From Enhygromyxa salina (GTDB taxonomy: Bacteria > Myxococcota_A > Polyangia > Nannocystales > Nannocystaceae), in assembly GCF_000737335.2 (NCBI RefSeq), contig NZ_JMCC02000039.1, positions 21,077 to 85,076 on the forward strand: DNA of 64,000 nucleotides, in the 5' to 3' direction. The position numbers and the translations under genes are program-made. Shown here piece after piece: positions 1-7,612 of this stretch; positions within the stretch are counted from its first letter, which is position 1, and the number at the start of each line of letters is the position of its first letter. The notes beneath the pieces are model-generated. The model was not told the DNA's origin and ran no database searches. It saw nothing but the letters and a program-made list of their open reading frames with translations.

Positions 1-104
1 GCGATCACCCCCACCAGCAGGACCAGGCCTCCGCTCAGCCCCGCCATGGCGAACAGGCCGCGCGGGCGTGCCGCGTCGGAGGTTGTTGGGAGCGGCGCTG
101 ACAT
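1..104 (-). CDS. Truncated membrane protein, N-terminal part only
   Basis: The gene starts at ATG 104 and runs off the left edge, so only about 34 residues are visible. The N-terminus MSAPLPTTSDAARPRG is polar and is followed by a hydrophobic stretch beginning LFAMAGLSGGLVLLVGVI, probably a first membrane helix or signal anchor. No Shine-Dalgarno is present. A TACTCC hexamer begins 14 bases upstream of the ATG. Just upstream are two CGTACG palindromes (106-111 and 120-125) separated by 8 bases, a possible operator. The function cannot be told from this fragment. Confidence 0.5.
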   Translation of the reverse strand, partial: MSAPLPTTSDAARPRGLFAMAGLSGGLVLLVGVI

Positions 105-343
105 CCGTACGGGGAGTATCGTACGCCTTCGATCAGCGACAGACATCTCTGTCGAGGAGATCGAAGACCCATCGCGCCCCCCGGACCGCGAGTCAACGCC
201 GCAAGGTGAGGCCGCCGTCGACCGCCCAGGCGCGTCGGCGTGTACCGATTGCGAACGGCGTCACCTTTGCCAGCGCCCGCGGGATCTGACCCGAGACGCC
301 ACGACCACCAACACGCGAAGCTGTGCCCCCAACACGCGGCGTG

Positions 344-1870
344 TCAGTAGCTCAGCACCTGGCCCTGGATCTCGAGCACGCTGTCGACGCTGCCCGACCA
401 CACGACGCTCACGAGCCTGGCGGCCGTCGCCATCCGCACATGCGCGACTGAGTCGCTTGCCGGCCAAGCGGCCTCGTCGCCGACGTCCGTGACCAGCGGC
501 AGATCGGGCCCGCTGAACCGTCGAATGTGCACACGCTGGGCTGGCGAGTCGCCCCACGCGAACGCGAAGTTGCCGTCTTCGAGGGCGATGACGTCGGGAG
601 TTGGCAGGCTGAAGGTTGGGATCGAGTCCTGCAGCAGCCACGGCGCACCATCGAGCACCAGCCCGGGCTCGAGCAGCGCGGCCCAGGCCTGGCGGTTGTG
701 GGTCACGCCCCCGCCCCAGGCCAGCGCGACGCGCCCATCCTCGCCGACCGCCACCTCCGGGTAGCCATAGCCCTGCGGGGCGAGGTTGAGCTTCACTGGC
801 GCATCCTCGATCCACCCGAAATCGCTGCTGCGCAGCTCGAGGTCGCAATCGTTGGGATCCATGGGGTCGCACGCGAACCAGGCGACCACCGCGACGCCGT
901 TGCGCTGGGTGATGGTGGCGTGCTTGGCCGGCCGCAGGGCAAAGTCCGGGTTGGCCCGAATCGCCGTCCCGAGCGGGATATTGAGCGAGTAGTTGTGGCG
1001 CCGCAACCACACCTCGCCGTCTTTCTCAAACACAAAGGTGGCGATGTTGCCGTCGAGCACGCCGTCGGCACGGAAGACGGTGTCCGGGCCTTGGTAGATC
1101 GACAGGTGCGAGGCTGAGGTGTTGGGGCCGCGTCGGATCGAGAACACGTCGGTGCTGGTGCTCATCGCGTTGAGCCCGTTGATCACCGCGAAGACGTCGT
1201 GGCTGTCGAGATCCTGGGTTGCGATCACGCCTCGCGCAGAATACGGGTCTGACTGGGTGACCTGGTCCGTCACCGGTATGCCCGTGCTGATCGGCGCGGC
1301 GAATTCGTCAAACCATCGCAGCCGGAACCCATCGCCGAACGACGAATAGAGGACCGCGAATACCCCATCTTGAAACATGGCGACATTGGGCGCGGCCGCG
1401 TGGCCGCCCTCGAAGTCGTCGAGTTGAGCGACGAACTCCGAGTGCGCGCAGAACCGGCAGCTGCCGCCACAGTCCGGGTTGCGCTCGTCACCATTCTTGA
1501 CCCCGTCGGTGCAGGTCGCTGCCGCGCAGACCTCGGCGTCGCACACCGAGCTGTCACAGTCACCGCCAACGAGGCACGCGCCGCCCGGCTCGCACCCGCT
1601 GCAGCTGCCGCCGCAATCGACGTCGGTCTCGTCACCGTCGAGGATGCCGTTGTCGCAGTCGCCCGGATCGCCGTCGCTGTCGCTCGGGTCACCGTGGTCT
1701 AGATCGCCGTCGCCGGGATCGCCGTCGCCCGGATCACCGTCGCCGGAATCGCCATCGCCGGCATCACCGTCGCCGGGACCGCCCGCGTCGATCAGCGGGT
1801 TCGGGCCCAAGCACCCCATCACGCCGAAAGCTGCGCAAGCTCCGCTCAGCAACAGCTCTCTCAGACGCAT
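344..1870 (-). CDS. Cys-rich myxobacterial lipoprotein with GD-repeat linker
   Basis: Predicted outer-envelope lipoprotein of 508 residues. The N-terminus MRLRELLLSGACAAFGVMGC looks like a lipoprotein signal with the modified Cys at position 20. A GD/SDGDPGD-type flexible linker follows (roughly residues 30-70). Next come two Cys-rich modules, with patterns such as DVDCGGSCSGC and NPDCGGSCRFC, of the kind repeated in myxobacterial surface proteins. The C-terminal 350 residues contain repeated hydrophobic strands ending in WF/WG motifs and look like a beta-propeller or other all-beta fold; this part is inference. ATG 1870 is preferred over GTG 1876 because a TAAGCT hexamer sits 15 bases upstream of the ATG. 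Function and ligand are unknown. Confidence 0.8.
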   Translation of the reverse strand: MRLRELLLSGACAAFGVMGCLGPNPLIDAGGPGDGDAGDGDSGDGDPGDGDPGDGDLDHGDPSDSDGDPGDCDNGILDGDETDVDCGGSCSGCEPGGACLVGGDCDSSVCDAEVCAAATCTDGVKNGDERNPDCGGSCRFCAHSEFVAQLDDFEGGHAAAPNVAMFQDGVFAVLYSSFGDGFRLRWFDEFAAPISTGIPVTDQVTQSDPYSARGVIATQDLDSHDVFAVINGLNAMSTSTDVFSIRRGPNTSASHLSIYQGPDTVFRADGVLDGNIATFVFEKDGEVWLRRHNYSLNIPLGTAIRANPDFALRPAKHATITQRNGVAVVAWFACDPMDPNDCDLELRSSDFGWIEDAPVKLNLAPQGYGYPEVAVGEDGRVALAWGGGVTHNRQAWAALLEPGLVLDGAPWLLQDSIPTFSLPTPDVIALEDGNFAFAWGDSPAQRVHIRRFSGPDLPLVTDVGDEAAWPASDSVAHVRMATAARLVSVVWSGSVDSVLEIQGQVLSY

Positions 1871-1960
1871 GGTCACGGCAGCTTAGCCGTTGCGGTGCCT
1901 TGTAATCCAGCCATGTCCTCGAAAATCGGCGCGACGCTGCGGTCGGCGAAGGCGTGGCCC

Positions 1961-4900
1961 TCACATCCACCTGCGCCCCTCGGGCGCGTGCGGGTCCAGC
2001 TCGCGCGGGTGCGAGATCGACTTGCCCGCCGGCGGCTGAATCTCGATCGGCCGCGAGTGGGCAGCCTGCAGCCCGTCGTGAACGCACCCGCCAACCTGCT
2101 CGACGCGGGCGCCCTTGCGCAGCTTGTACTTGCGCTTGTGCTGCTCGACCTCGCTGCGCAACACCCACTCGACCTCCTCGAGCACACCGGCCAGCAGCGG
2201 CACATCGGCGGTCCAAAAGCACAGGTAGGCCGAGAAATCGACGTCGAAATTGAACTCGAACAGGCTCACGTCGAGGTCGGGGTGCTGGGGCGGCTGGGCG
2301 TGCCAGCTCTGCGCCGGGCCATCGGCGTTCTCAACCCAGATCTTGACCCCACACGCGAGGGTCTTGGCCGCGCCCAGCAGCGGGAGGTGGGGCTTGGGCT
2401 CGGCCGAGGACAGCACGGCCCTGGCCAGACTCCAGTTGGCCATGGTCGCCCCGCCGCTTCCGTCAACGACCGGCGCCGCGGCGCTCAGCGGCGGGTTCAG
2501 GAGCTCCCAGGTCGCGTCGCCGCGGCGGTGCAGGTGCAAGAACTTCGCGCGCATGACCCCGTCGGGGCCGTGGTAGGTGGCCTCGGAGTCCTCGCCGGTC
2601 AAGTTGTTGATCCAGCCGCCGTGGATCTTGTCGAGCCCAAGCTGGCCGTCGGCGCCGCCGCCGAGCAAGCGCACGCGGGTGCGGACGCGCATGGGCAGGT
2701 GGTTGCCCGCGTGGGTGAACACGGTGGGATCGCCGTCCTCGTCGAGCTCGAAGCGCACGCGCTTGGAGCTGAACTTGTGGCCGCGCTCGAGCACCTCAAC
2801 GCCGACCATGACCACGTGAAAGCAGATGCAGGGGGCCTCGGGGTCGAACGCGTCGCCGCCCGCGGGATCGACGGAGGCGAGGACCCGAAAGCTTCCGATT
2901 GCGTCGGTCAACAGCGTGGCCTCGTGGGTGCCCGCCCGGCGTTGCAGCGTGGGCAGGGCGCGGGGCGAGGCCCGAATCACCTCGTCGTGATCGGTAAGAC
3001 GTTCGACGCGCCAGACCACGCTGGCGGCCGCGGGCATGTTGACGGTGGCCCGCAGCAGGATCGGCTCAGCCAGGGCCCGGCAGGCGGGGTCCGCGGGCAG
3101 GCCGGCGTTGACGACCGTGCCCGCCAGCAAGGTCAGCGGCGGGTTGCCAGCGAGGGTGGTGTCGTTGCTGGTCGAGTGATGGTCCTGGCGCTGCGGCAGG
3201 TTCTCGTTGACGTCGGAGCCATGCAGAAGCCGACGGGTCTTGGGCGGCGTGGCCGGGAGGCTGAGGTCGACGCGGGTGATCTCGAAGCTGACCTTGTTGC
3301 GCGCGCCCTGGTTGTGCAGGCGCACCAGCCCGGGCGCGTTGGCGGCGTCGTCGGGGCCCCAGCAGGCCCACCCGCGCAGTCGCAGGATGCACAGCCCGCA
3401 CAGGCGCGTGGCCTTGGGGTGGTAGTTCATCAAGCAGACGTCGTTGTCCTCGAACTCGAGCCCGTCGCTTGGCAGGTGGGCGCTGCTCTCGGCCCCGTTC
3501 TCGGGCGCCGCGTGAGCCAGGAACATCGCGTGGCCGATCTCGTGGGCGACGACGTAGGTGAAGCCCTTGAGCTGGTCCTGACCGGGTCCGTACTTTTCGT
3601 CCGCAGGCCCCGGCGCGTTCGCGTCGTAGGCCACGTAGACGGCGGCGCGGGACCGCGTGGAGGTGGGCGAGTGGGCGGCCCCGGCGAGCTGCTCGTCGTT
3701 GACCGAGGCCACGTGTTTGTAGAGGAAGGTGAAGGCCCCAGCGTCGCCAGCCCCGGGGTAGGCCGCGTCAATGTAGCGACGCTGGATCTTGGGCATCAGC
3801 TGGTTGGACGCAGACGCGACCGGCATGCCGTTCCAGGCCATGGTGTAGAACGCGGTCTGGTCGTCGGGGTTGGGCGCGCCCGCGACCGGGACCGCGCGGT
3901 AGTTGATCGCGTGCTCGCCGGTCTGGACGGCCTCGAACACGGTGTGGGCCGCAACCGCTGGGGCCAGAAGATCGCGGTACTTCTCCATCGCCCCGGCGTT
4001 GCCGGGGACCCCGAACACGTCCTGGATCGTGTCGTCGAAGGCCTGTTGCCAGGTCGGCCCGTCGACGATCCCAGCGTTAATCGCAAGGCGGACCCCGGCG
4101 GCGGCGTAGATCCGCTCGAGTCGCGACCTGGATGGCTGGGCGACGTTGGCGTGCTTGCGCAGCAGCGCGACGTCGACCTGACGCCAGACCTCGAACAACC
4201 CCGTGTGCGCCTGCAGCTCGTCGGCCACGGCGTCCGCGAGATCCGAAGCGTCGGCGGCAAACGGAAAGTCGCCGTGGGGTACGAAGTAGACCGAGACCCG
4301 GTAGCAGTCACCGGCCATGCGCGAGGGCTGAAACTGCACCCCCGTGCGCCCAGCCAGAACCCCGCTGGTCCGCGGCAAGCTGGTGGAAGCCCAGCGGCGC
4401 TGGTTGCAGCGCTGCACGTGAAAGGGGAACTGCTTGGGGATGACCGCGGCGGTGGCCGTGTCGTAGCCGGCGGCGACCGGATCTTGCTCGGGGAACACGA
4501 GCTTGGCCCCGGGCCCGCGCTTGCCCCCGTGCTCGACGTGGCAGTTGTCCGAGCCCCGCGGCGCGTCGCCGCTCTCGGCGTGCAGGGCCTTGTAGTAGTC
4601 GAGGCTGTCGCGCACGAATTCTTTGGTCGGGCGCTTCTCCTTGTCGAGCCAGGCGCTGTGCTTGGAGTCGCTGCGATCGCGCCAGTCCCACAAGAACCGG
4701 GCGCCGCTCAGGGCCCAGGGCGCGTCAGTTAGCACGCCGCTGGCCTTGACCAGGCGGATCCGAGCGAACAGGGGGATCAGCGGACCATCACCCCACAGGC
4801 CGGCGTGGCTGCGGTAGAGCGTGTCATTCTTGCCCTCGGCGAGCAGGTCGGTGGTGAACAGGTTGCTCGACAGCAGGATCTCGTGATCGTCGTCGACACC

Positions 4901-5677
4901 GTTTCGGTGAAGGTCGTCACAGATCGCCTTCTCGCGGGCGAGGACCTCCGCCACCGGGGCGGTCACGTCGTTGCGCTGCTCGACGATCGTGTCTTTGGCC
5001 ACGGCCTGCTCCCAGTCGAGCACGACCTCGCCAATGAGCACGTCGAAGTAGGTCCAGGCCTCGGCCGTGAGGGTCTGGGCGGCGCCGCGACCGAACACGC
5101 GGAGCTTGAGCTTGTAGGGGGAGAACCCGGCGCTGACGCAGGGCTGCTCCCAACCCTGCGGGGCGACGTCAAAGCAGCCGTCCCAGCTCATCGAGCCCTG
5201 GTGACGATCCGCCTTGGGCCCGCGGCGATCGGCTTCGTCGCGCGCGACCGGGCGCAGCTCGTCGTCCTTCCAGCGCAGGGTCTGGCGCCAGATCGGCTTG
5301 GCCTTGCCAGTGATGAACAGCAGCAGCTCGGCCTTGCGGATGTTTTGAGGCCGGCGCAGGGTCCAGTGAATCGTGACCGCGTCGCCGCCTGACTTGTCAG
5401 CCGGGTTCGCTGGCAAAAAGTTCACCCGACCGTCGTCGTCGTGAGCGAGATCGTGCGCCTTGGACCCGGCGTAGCTGCGCGACCGTGCGCCTCCGACCTC
5501 GAGCTGCAACGACTCGATCGAGCAGGTGCGCAGCTTGGCGGTGTTCGACGCGTTGGCATCGCTCGCGCTGCGCTGCGCTGCCGCCACGAGCTTCCGCCGA
5601 CGCTGTCGTTTGATGCGATCGTCGACGTAGTCGCCCGATCGGATACGCGAGGGATACTTCACCGTTTGTCCCGACAT
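1961..5677 (-). CDS. Large zinc-metalloprotease-like protein (metzincin-type motif)
   Basis: A 1238-residue protein with no obvious signal peptide. Residues 712-722 read HEIGHAMFLAH, which has the metzincin spacing HExxHxxxxxH, though with Phe where a Gly is usual at position 8. That implies a Zn-dependent protease with the catalytic Glu at 713. The long N-terminal region (1-600) and the C-terminal third (beta-rich, with short FxVDFSAYL-like strands) match no family I recognise. The start is ATG 5677, preceded by a strong GGGAGG site 7 bases upstream; open frame further upstream overlaps the divergent LysM gene and is not coding. The divergent LysM/peptidoglycan-binding gene suggests a shared job in delivery or the cell wall, for example a secreted or contractile-injection cargo toxin, but this is inference. 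Protease family membership rests on a single motif. Confidence 0.7.
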   Translation of the reverse strand: MSGQTVKYPSRIRSGDYVDDRIKRQRRRKLVAAAQRSASDANASNTAKLRTCSIESLQLEVGGARSRSYAGSKAHDLAHDDDGRVNFLPANPADKSGGDAVTIHWTLRRPQNIRKAELLLFITGKAKPIWRQTLRWKDDELRPVARDEADRRGPKADRHQGSMSWDGCFDVAPQGWEQPCVSAGFSPYKLKLRVFGRGAAQTLTAEAWTYFDVLIGEVVLDWEQAVAKDTIVEQRNDVTAPVAEVLAREKAICDDLHRNGVDDDHEILLSSNLFTTDLLAEGKNDTLYRSHAGLWGDGPLIPLFARIRLVKASGVLTDAPWALSGARFLWDWRDRSDSKHSAWLDKEKRPTKEFVRDSLDYYKALHAESGDAPRGSDNCHVEHGGKRGPGAKLVFPEQDPVAAGYDTATAAVIPKQFPFHVQRCNQRRWASTSLPRTSGVLAGRTGVQFQPSRMAGDCYRVSVYFVPHGDFPFAADASDLADAVADELQAHTGLFEVWRQVDVALLRKHANVAQPSRSRLERIYAAAGVRLAINAGIVDGPTWQQAFDDTIQDVFGVPGNAGAMEKYRDLLAPAVAAHTVFEAVQTGEHAINYRAVPVAGAPNPDDQTAFYTMAWNGMPVASASNQLMPKIQRRYIDAAYPGAGDAGAFTFLYKHVASVNDEQLAGAAHSPTSTRSRAAVYVAYDANAPGPADEKYGPGQDQLKGFTYVVAHEIGHAMFLAHAAPENGAESSAHLPSDGLEFEDNDVCLMNYHPKATRLCGLCILRLRGWACWGPDDAANAPGLVRLHNQGARNKVSFEITRVDLSLPATPPKTRRLLHGSDVNENLPQRQDHHSTSNDTTLAGNPPLTLLAGTVVNAGLPADPACRALAEPILLRATVNMPAAASVVWRVERLTDHDEVIRASPRALPTLQRRAGTHEATLLTDAIGSFRVLASVDPAGGDAFDPEAPCICFHVVMVGVEVLERGHKFSSKRVRFELDEDGDPTVFTHAGNHLPMRVRTRVRLLGGGADGQLGLDKIHGGWINNLTGEDSEATYHGPDGVMRAKFLHLHRRGDATWELLNPPLSAAAPVVDGSGGATMANWSLARAVLSSAEPKPHLPLLGAAKTLACGVKIWVENADGPAQSWHAQPPQHPDLDVSLFEFNFDVDFSAYLCFWTADVPLLAGVLEEVEWVLRSEVEQHKRKYKLRKGARVEQVGGCVHDGLQAAHSRPIEIQPPAGKSISHPRELDPHAPEGRRWM

Positions 5678-5738
5678 GGTAATGCCTCCCGCGTGCGCGC
5701 GCGACCCGAACCCGAGGACGGGTGTTGGTCCGCGCGAG

Positions 5739-5753
5739 CGTATGTGGCATACG
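5739..5753. promoter_or_regulatory. Perfect small palindrome in divergent promoter region
   Basis: CGTATG-TGG-CATACG is a perfect 6 bp inverted repeat in the 105 bp gap between the divergent metalloprotease and LysM genes. Its placement suits an operator controlling both. Identity of any regulator is unknown. Confidence 0.3.
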
Positions 5754-5782
5754 TGGATGCGTATCGTCTCGTCGCGTCCGCC

Positions 5783-6409
5783 ATGCCCAACCAGCACGTC
5801 GTCAAGCCCGGAGAGTGCCTGTCCAGCATCGCCCTGGACGCGGGCTTCTTCCCCGAGTCGATCTGGGACCACGAGGCCAACGCCGAGCTGCGCGAGGCCC
5901 GGGCCGGCAACGCCCACGCGCTCGTGGCCGGCGACGTCTTGACGATCCCCGACCTGTCTCGCCGCGAGCACAGCGTGGCGATCGACGCACAGCACAAGTT
6001 TCGCCGCAAGGGCGTCCCGGCGGTGTTTCGGGTCAAGCTCGAGATCGACGACGAGCCCCTGGCCAACGAGCCCTACCTGCTGCGCGTCGACGGCCTCCAA
6101 ACGCGCGGGATCACCGACGGCGAGGGCCGGGTGTGCGAGACGATCTGGCCCGGCGCGCGCGAGGCCGTGGTCACGCTTGGCGAGGGCGACGACGCGATCG
6201 AGTTCGCCTTCGCGCTTGGCGAGCTCGACCCGGCAGACACCGAACGCGGCGCCCGTCAGCGGCTTGCGAGCCTTGGTCACGCCTGCGGCGAGGCCGATGA
6301 ATTCGCCGACGACCTGCGGGCGTTTCAGGCGGCCGAAGCCCTGGCCGAGACCGGCGAGCTCGACGACGCCACGGTCGCCAAGCTGATCGAGCTTCACGAC
6401 GGGCTGTGA
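5783..6409 (+). CDS. LysM-like / peptidoglycan-binding-domain protein
   Basis: A 208-residue protein starting MPNQHVVKPGECLSSIALDAG. The first ~55 residues resemble the LysM-like module common in myxobacterial and secretion-associated proteins (HVVxxGECLxSIA, then GDVLTIPDL). The last ~50 residues (SLGHACGEADEFADDLRAFQ, then AxTGELDDATVAKL) look like a peptidoglycan-binding domain 1 fold. The middle part is beta-rich. There is no signal peptide, so export would need a dedicated machine. It is divergent from the large metalloprotease-like gene, 105 bp away. Similar LysM-PGB proteins occur beside type VI or contractile-injection cargo in other bacteria; a role as adaptor or cargo is inferred, not shown. 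Confidence 0.75.
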   Translation: MPNQHVVKPGECLSSIALDAGFFPESIWDHEANAELREARAGNAHALVAGDVLTIPDLSRREHSVAIDAQHKFRRKGVPAVFRVKLEIDDEPLANEPYLLRVDGLQTRGITDGEGRVCETIWPGAREAVVTLGEGDDAIEFAFALGELDPADTERGARQRLASLGHACGEADEFADDLRAFQAAEALAETGELDDATVAKLIELHDGL

Positions 6410-6432
6410 GGCACGCCCGCCGGGTCGCGCGG

Positions 6433-6484
6433 CCTCTCGCCCCGCCCTCTCGCCCCGCCCTCTCGCCCCGCCCTCTCGCCCCGC
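6433..6484. repeat. Four tandem 13-bp repeats upstream of sigma factor gene
   Basis: Four perfect head-to-tail copies of CCTCTCGCCCCGC fill the space between the LysM stop codon and the sigma-factor promoter. One strand is all pyrimidine plus isolated G. The array ends 16 bp before the presumed -10 hexamer, so it replaces a recognisable -35 box. It could be a slippage-prone spacer or a binding array. Confidence 0.85.
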
Positions 6485-6500
6485 CGCGCAGCCAAGCTGA

Positions 6501-6506
6501 TAGCAT
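6501..6506 (+). promoter_or_regulatory. -10-like hexamer TAGCAT, leaderless start of sigma gene
   Basis: TAGCAT begins 13 bases before ATG 6514, which would put transcription start at or next to the ATG. No Shine-Dalgarno is present. No clear -35 box. Confidence 0.45.
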
Positions 6507-6513
6507 CGGCCGC

Positions 6514-7140
6514 ATGGACGCTACGCCCGACGAGGCTCTGGTAGACGCGTGGCGACTTGGCGACAAGCCGGCCGGTGCCCAGCTGTTCGATCGCTACTTC
6601 GTGCCGGTCAGCCGGTTCTTCCGCAACAAGCTGCCGGACCAGGCCGAGGACCTGATCCAGCAGACCTTCGCCGCCCTGCTCGAGGGCCGCGACCGCATGC
6701 GCACGAGCGCCAGCTTTCGCTCGTACCTGTTTGGCATCGCCCACAACCTGCTGCGCGCCCAGCTGCGAACGCTTGGGCGCGGGCGGGCGATCGATCCGCT
6801 CGAGAGCTCCTTCGCCGAGCTGGCCCCCAGCCCGAGCGCGCTGATTGGCGAGCGCGCGGAGCAACGACTGCTGCTCCACGCGCTGCGGAGGTTGCCGATC
6901 GAGCACCAGATCGCGCTCGAGCTGCACTACTGGGAGGGGCTGAACGCGGCCGAGATCGCCGAGATCATGGAAGTGCCACATTCAACGATGCGCTCGCGGC
7001 TGGGGCGGGCGCGGGAGCTGCTCGAGCGAATGATCGCCGAGCTGGCGGACAATCCTGGGCTGCTGCAGAGCACGCTCAACGGGCTCGATGCCTGGGCCCA
7101 GGAGGTCCGCGGACAGCTCACAGGAGCAGCGGCTCGATGA
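6514..7140 (+). CDS. ECF-type RNA polymerase sigma factor
   Basis: A 208-residue sigma-70 family factor. The sigma-2 region spans about residues 8-75, with DQAEDLIQQTFAALLEGRD and SFRSYLFGIAHNLLRAQLR for core binding and -10 recognition. The sigma-4 helix-turn-helix spans about 115-170, with LPIEHQIALELHYWEGLNA followed by EIMEVPHSTMRSRLGRARE for -35 recognition. A DNA-dependent transcription role is therefore secure; the signal is not known. There is no adjacent anti-sigma gene. The neighbouring TPR kinase gene is on the other strand after one small intervening gene. ECF plus Ser/Thr kinase neighbourhoods are common in myxobacteria and suggest kinase-linked control (inference). The transcript looks leaderless. 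Confidence 0.92.
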   Translation: MDATPDEALVDAWRLGDKPAGAQLFDRYFVPVSRFFRNKLPDQAEDLIQQTFAALLEGRDRMRTSASFRSYLFGIAHNLLRAQLRTLGRGRAIDPLESSFAELAPSPSALIGERAEQRLLLHALRRLPIEHQIALELHYWEGLNAAEIAEIMEVPHSTMRSRLGRARELLERMIAELADNPGLLQSTLNGLDAWAQEVRGQLTGAAAR

Positions 7141-7143
7141 TCG

Positions 7144-7545
7144 TCACTCTACCTCGACCGGGATCTTCTCGACACTGACCTCCGTCCGCTCCCTCGCGGC
7201 TCCAACGGTGACCGCACCGCTGGCTTCTGTTGACATGTTCTCTGGCGTGTAGGTTCCCCACTCGTATTTGAGCTTGCCGTCAGTCAACAAGGTCCACTTC
7301 ACACCCGAGTTCTTGTTTGTGTAGAGTCCAACGCGCCCCCCCTGGTCGACACCAACGTATTTAGCCCCAGCTTGCCACACTTGCCAGCCGGGGTCCTCCG
7401 TCTTAGTGAATGTGAGAGCTTGGCCCTCGGCCACCAGACAGCACCAACCAGCATCATCGACGCCGATGAACTTTGCCGTGTCCTTGATCTTGACCTTGAA
7501 TTTGGGAACAATAGTAGGGGAGATTTCGCTCGTTTGATTTGACAT
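7144..7545 (-). CDS. Small hypothetical protein, possible beta-trefoil-like fold
   Basis: A 133-residue protein with GC visibly lower than its neighbours and plain codon choice (AAA, ATT, GTT), hinting at acquisition by transfer. The start MSNQTSEISPTIV has a GGAGA site 9 bases upstream. Two repeats of the form KFIGVDDAGWCCLVAEG and KYVGVDQGGRVGLYTN, about 45 residues apart, with Trp-rich strands between, resemble the repeating units of fascin/lectin-type beta-trefoils. It lacks a signal peptide. Its stop lies 4 bases from the convergent sigma-factor stop. Function unknown; sugar binding is only a guess from the fold impression. Confidence 0.7.
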   Translation of the reverse strand: MSNQTSEISPTIVPKFKVKIKDTAKFIGVDDAGWCCLVAEGQALTFTKTEDPGWQVWQAGAKYVGVDQGGRVGLYTNKNSGVKWTLLTDGKLKYEWGTYTPENMSTEASGAVTVGAARERTEVSVEKIPVEVE

Positions 7546-7612
7546 GATGTTCTCCGTGTCGCAGCACAGCCACATTGTGGCCGGGTAATGGGTGATTCAG
7601 TTCTCCAATATA

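Noticed and set aside
1895..4732. Very long open frame on the plus strand opposite the metalloprotease-like gene
   Set aside because: Protein is Gly/Arg/Val/His-rich with no motif; it is the antisense shadow expected at this GC. The opposite frame has a zinc motif and a strong ribosome site.
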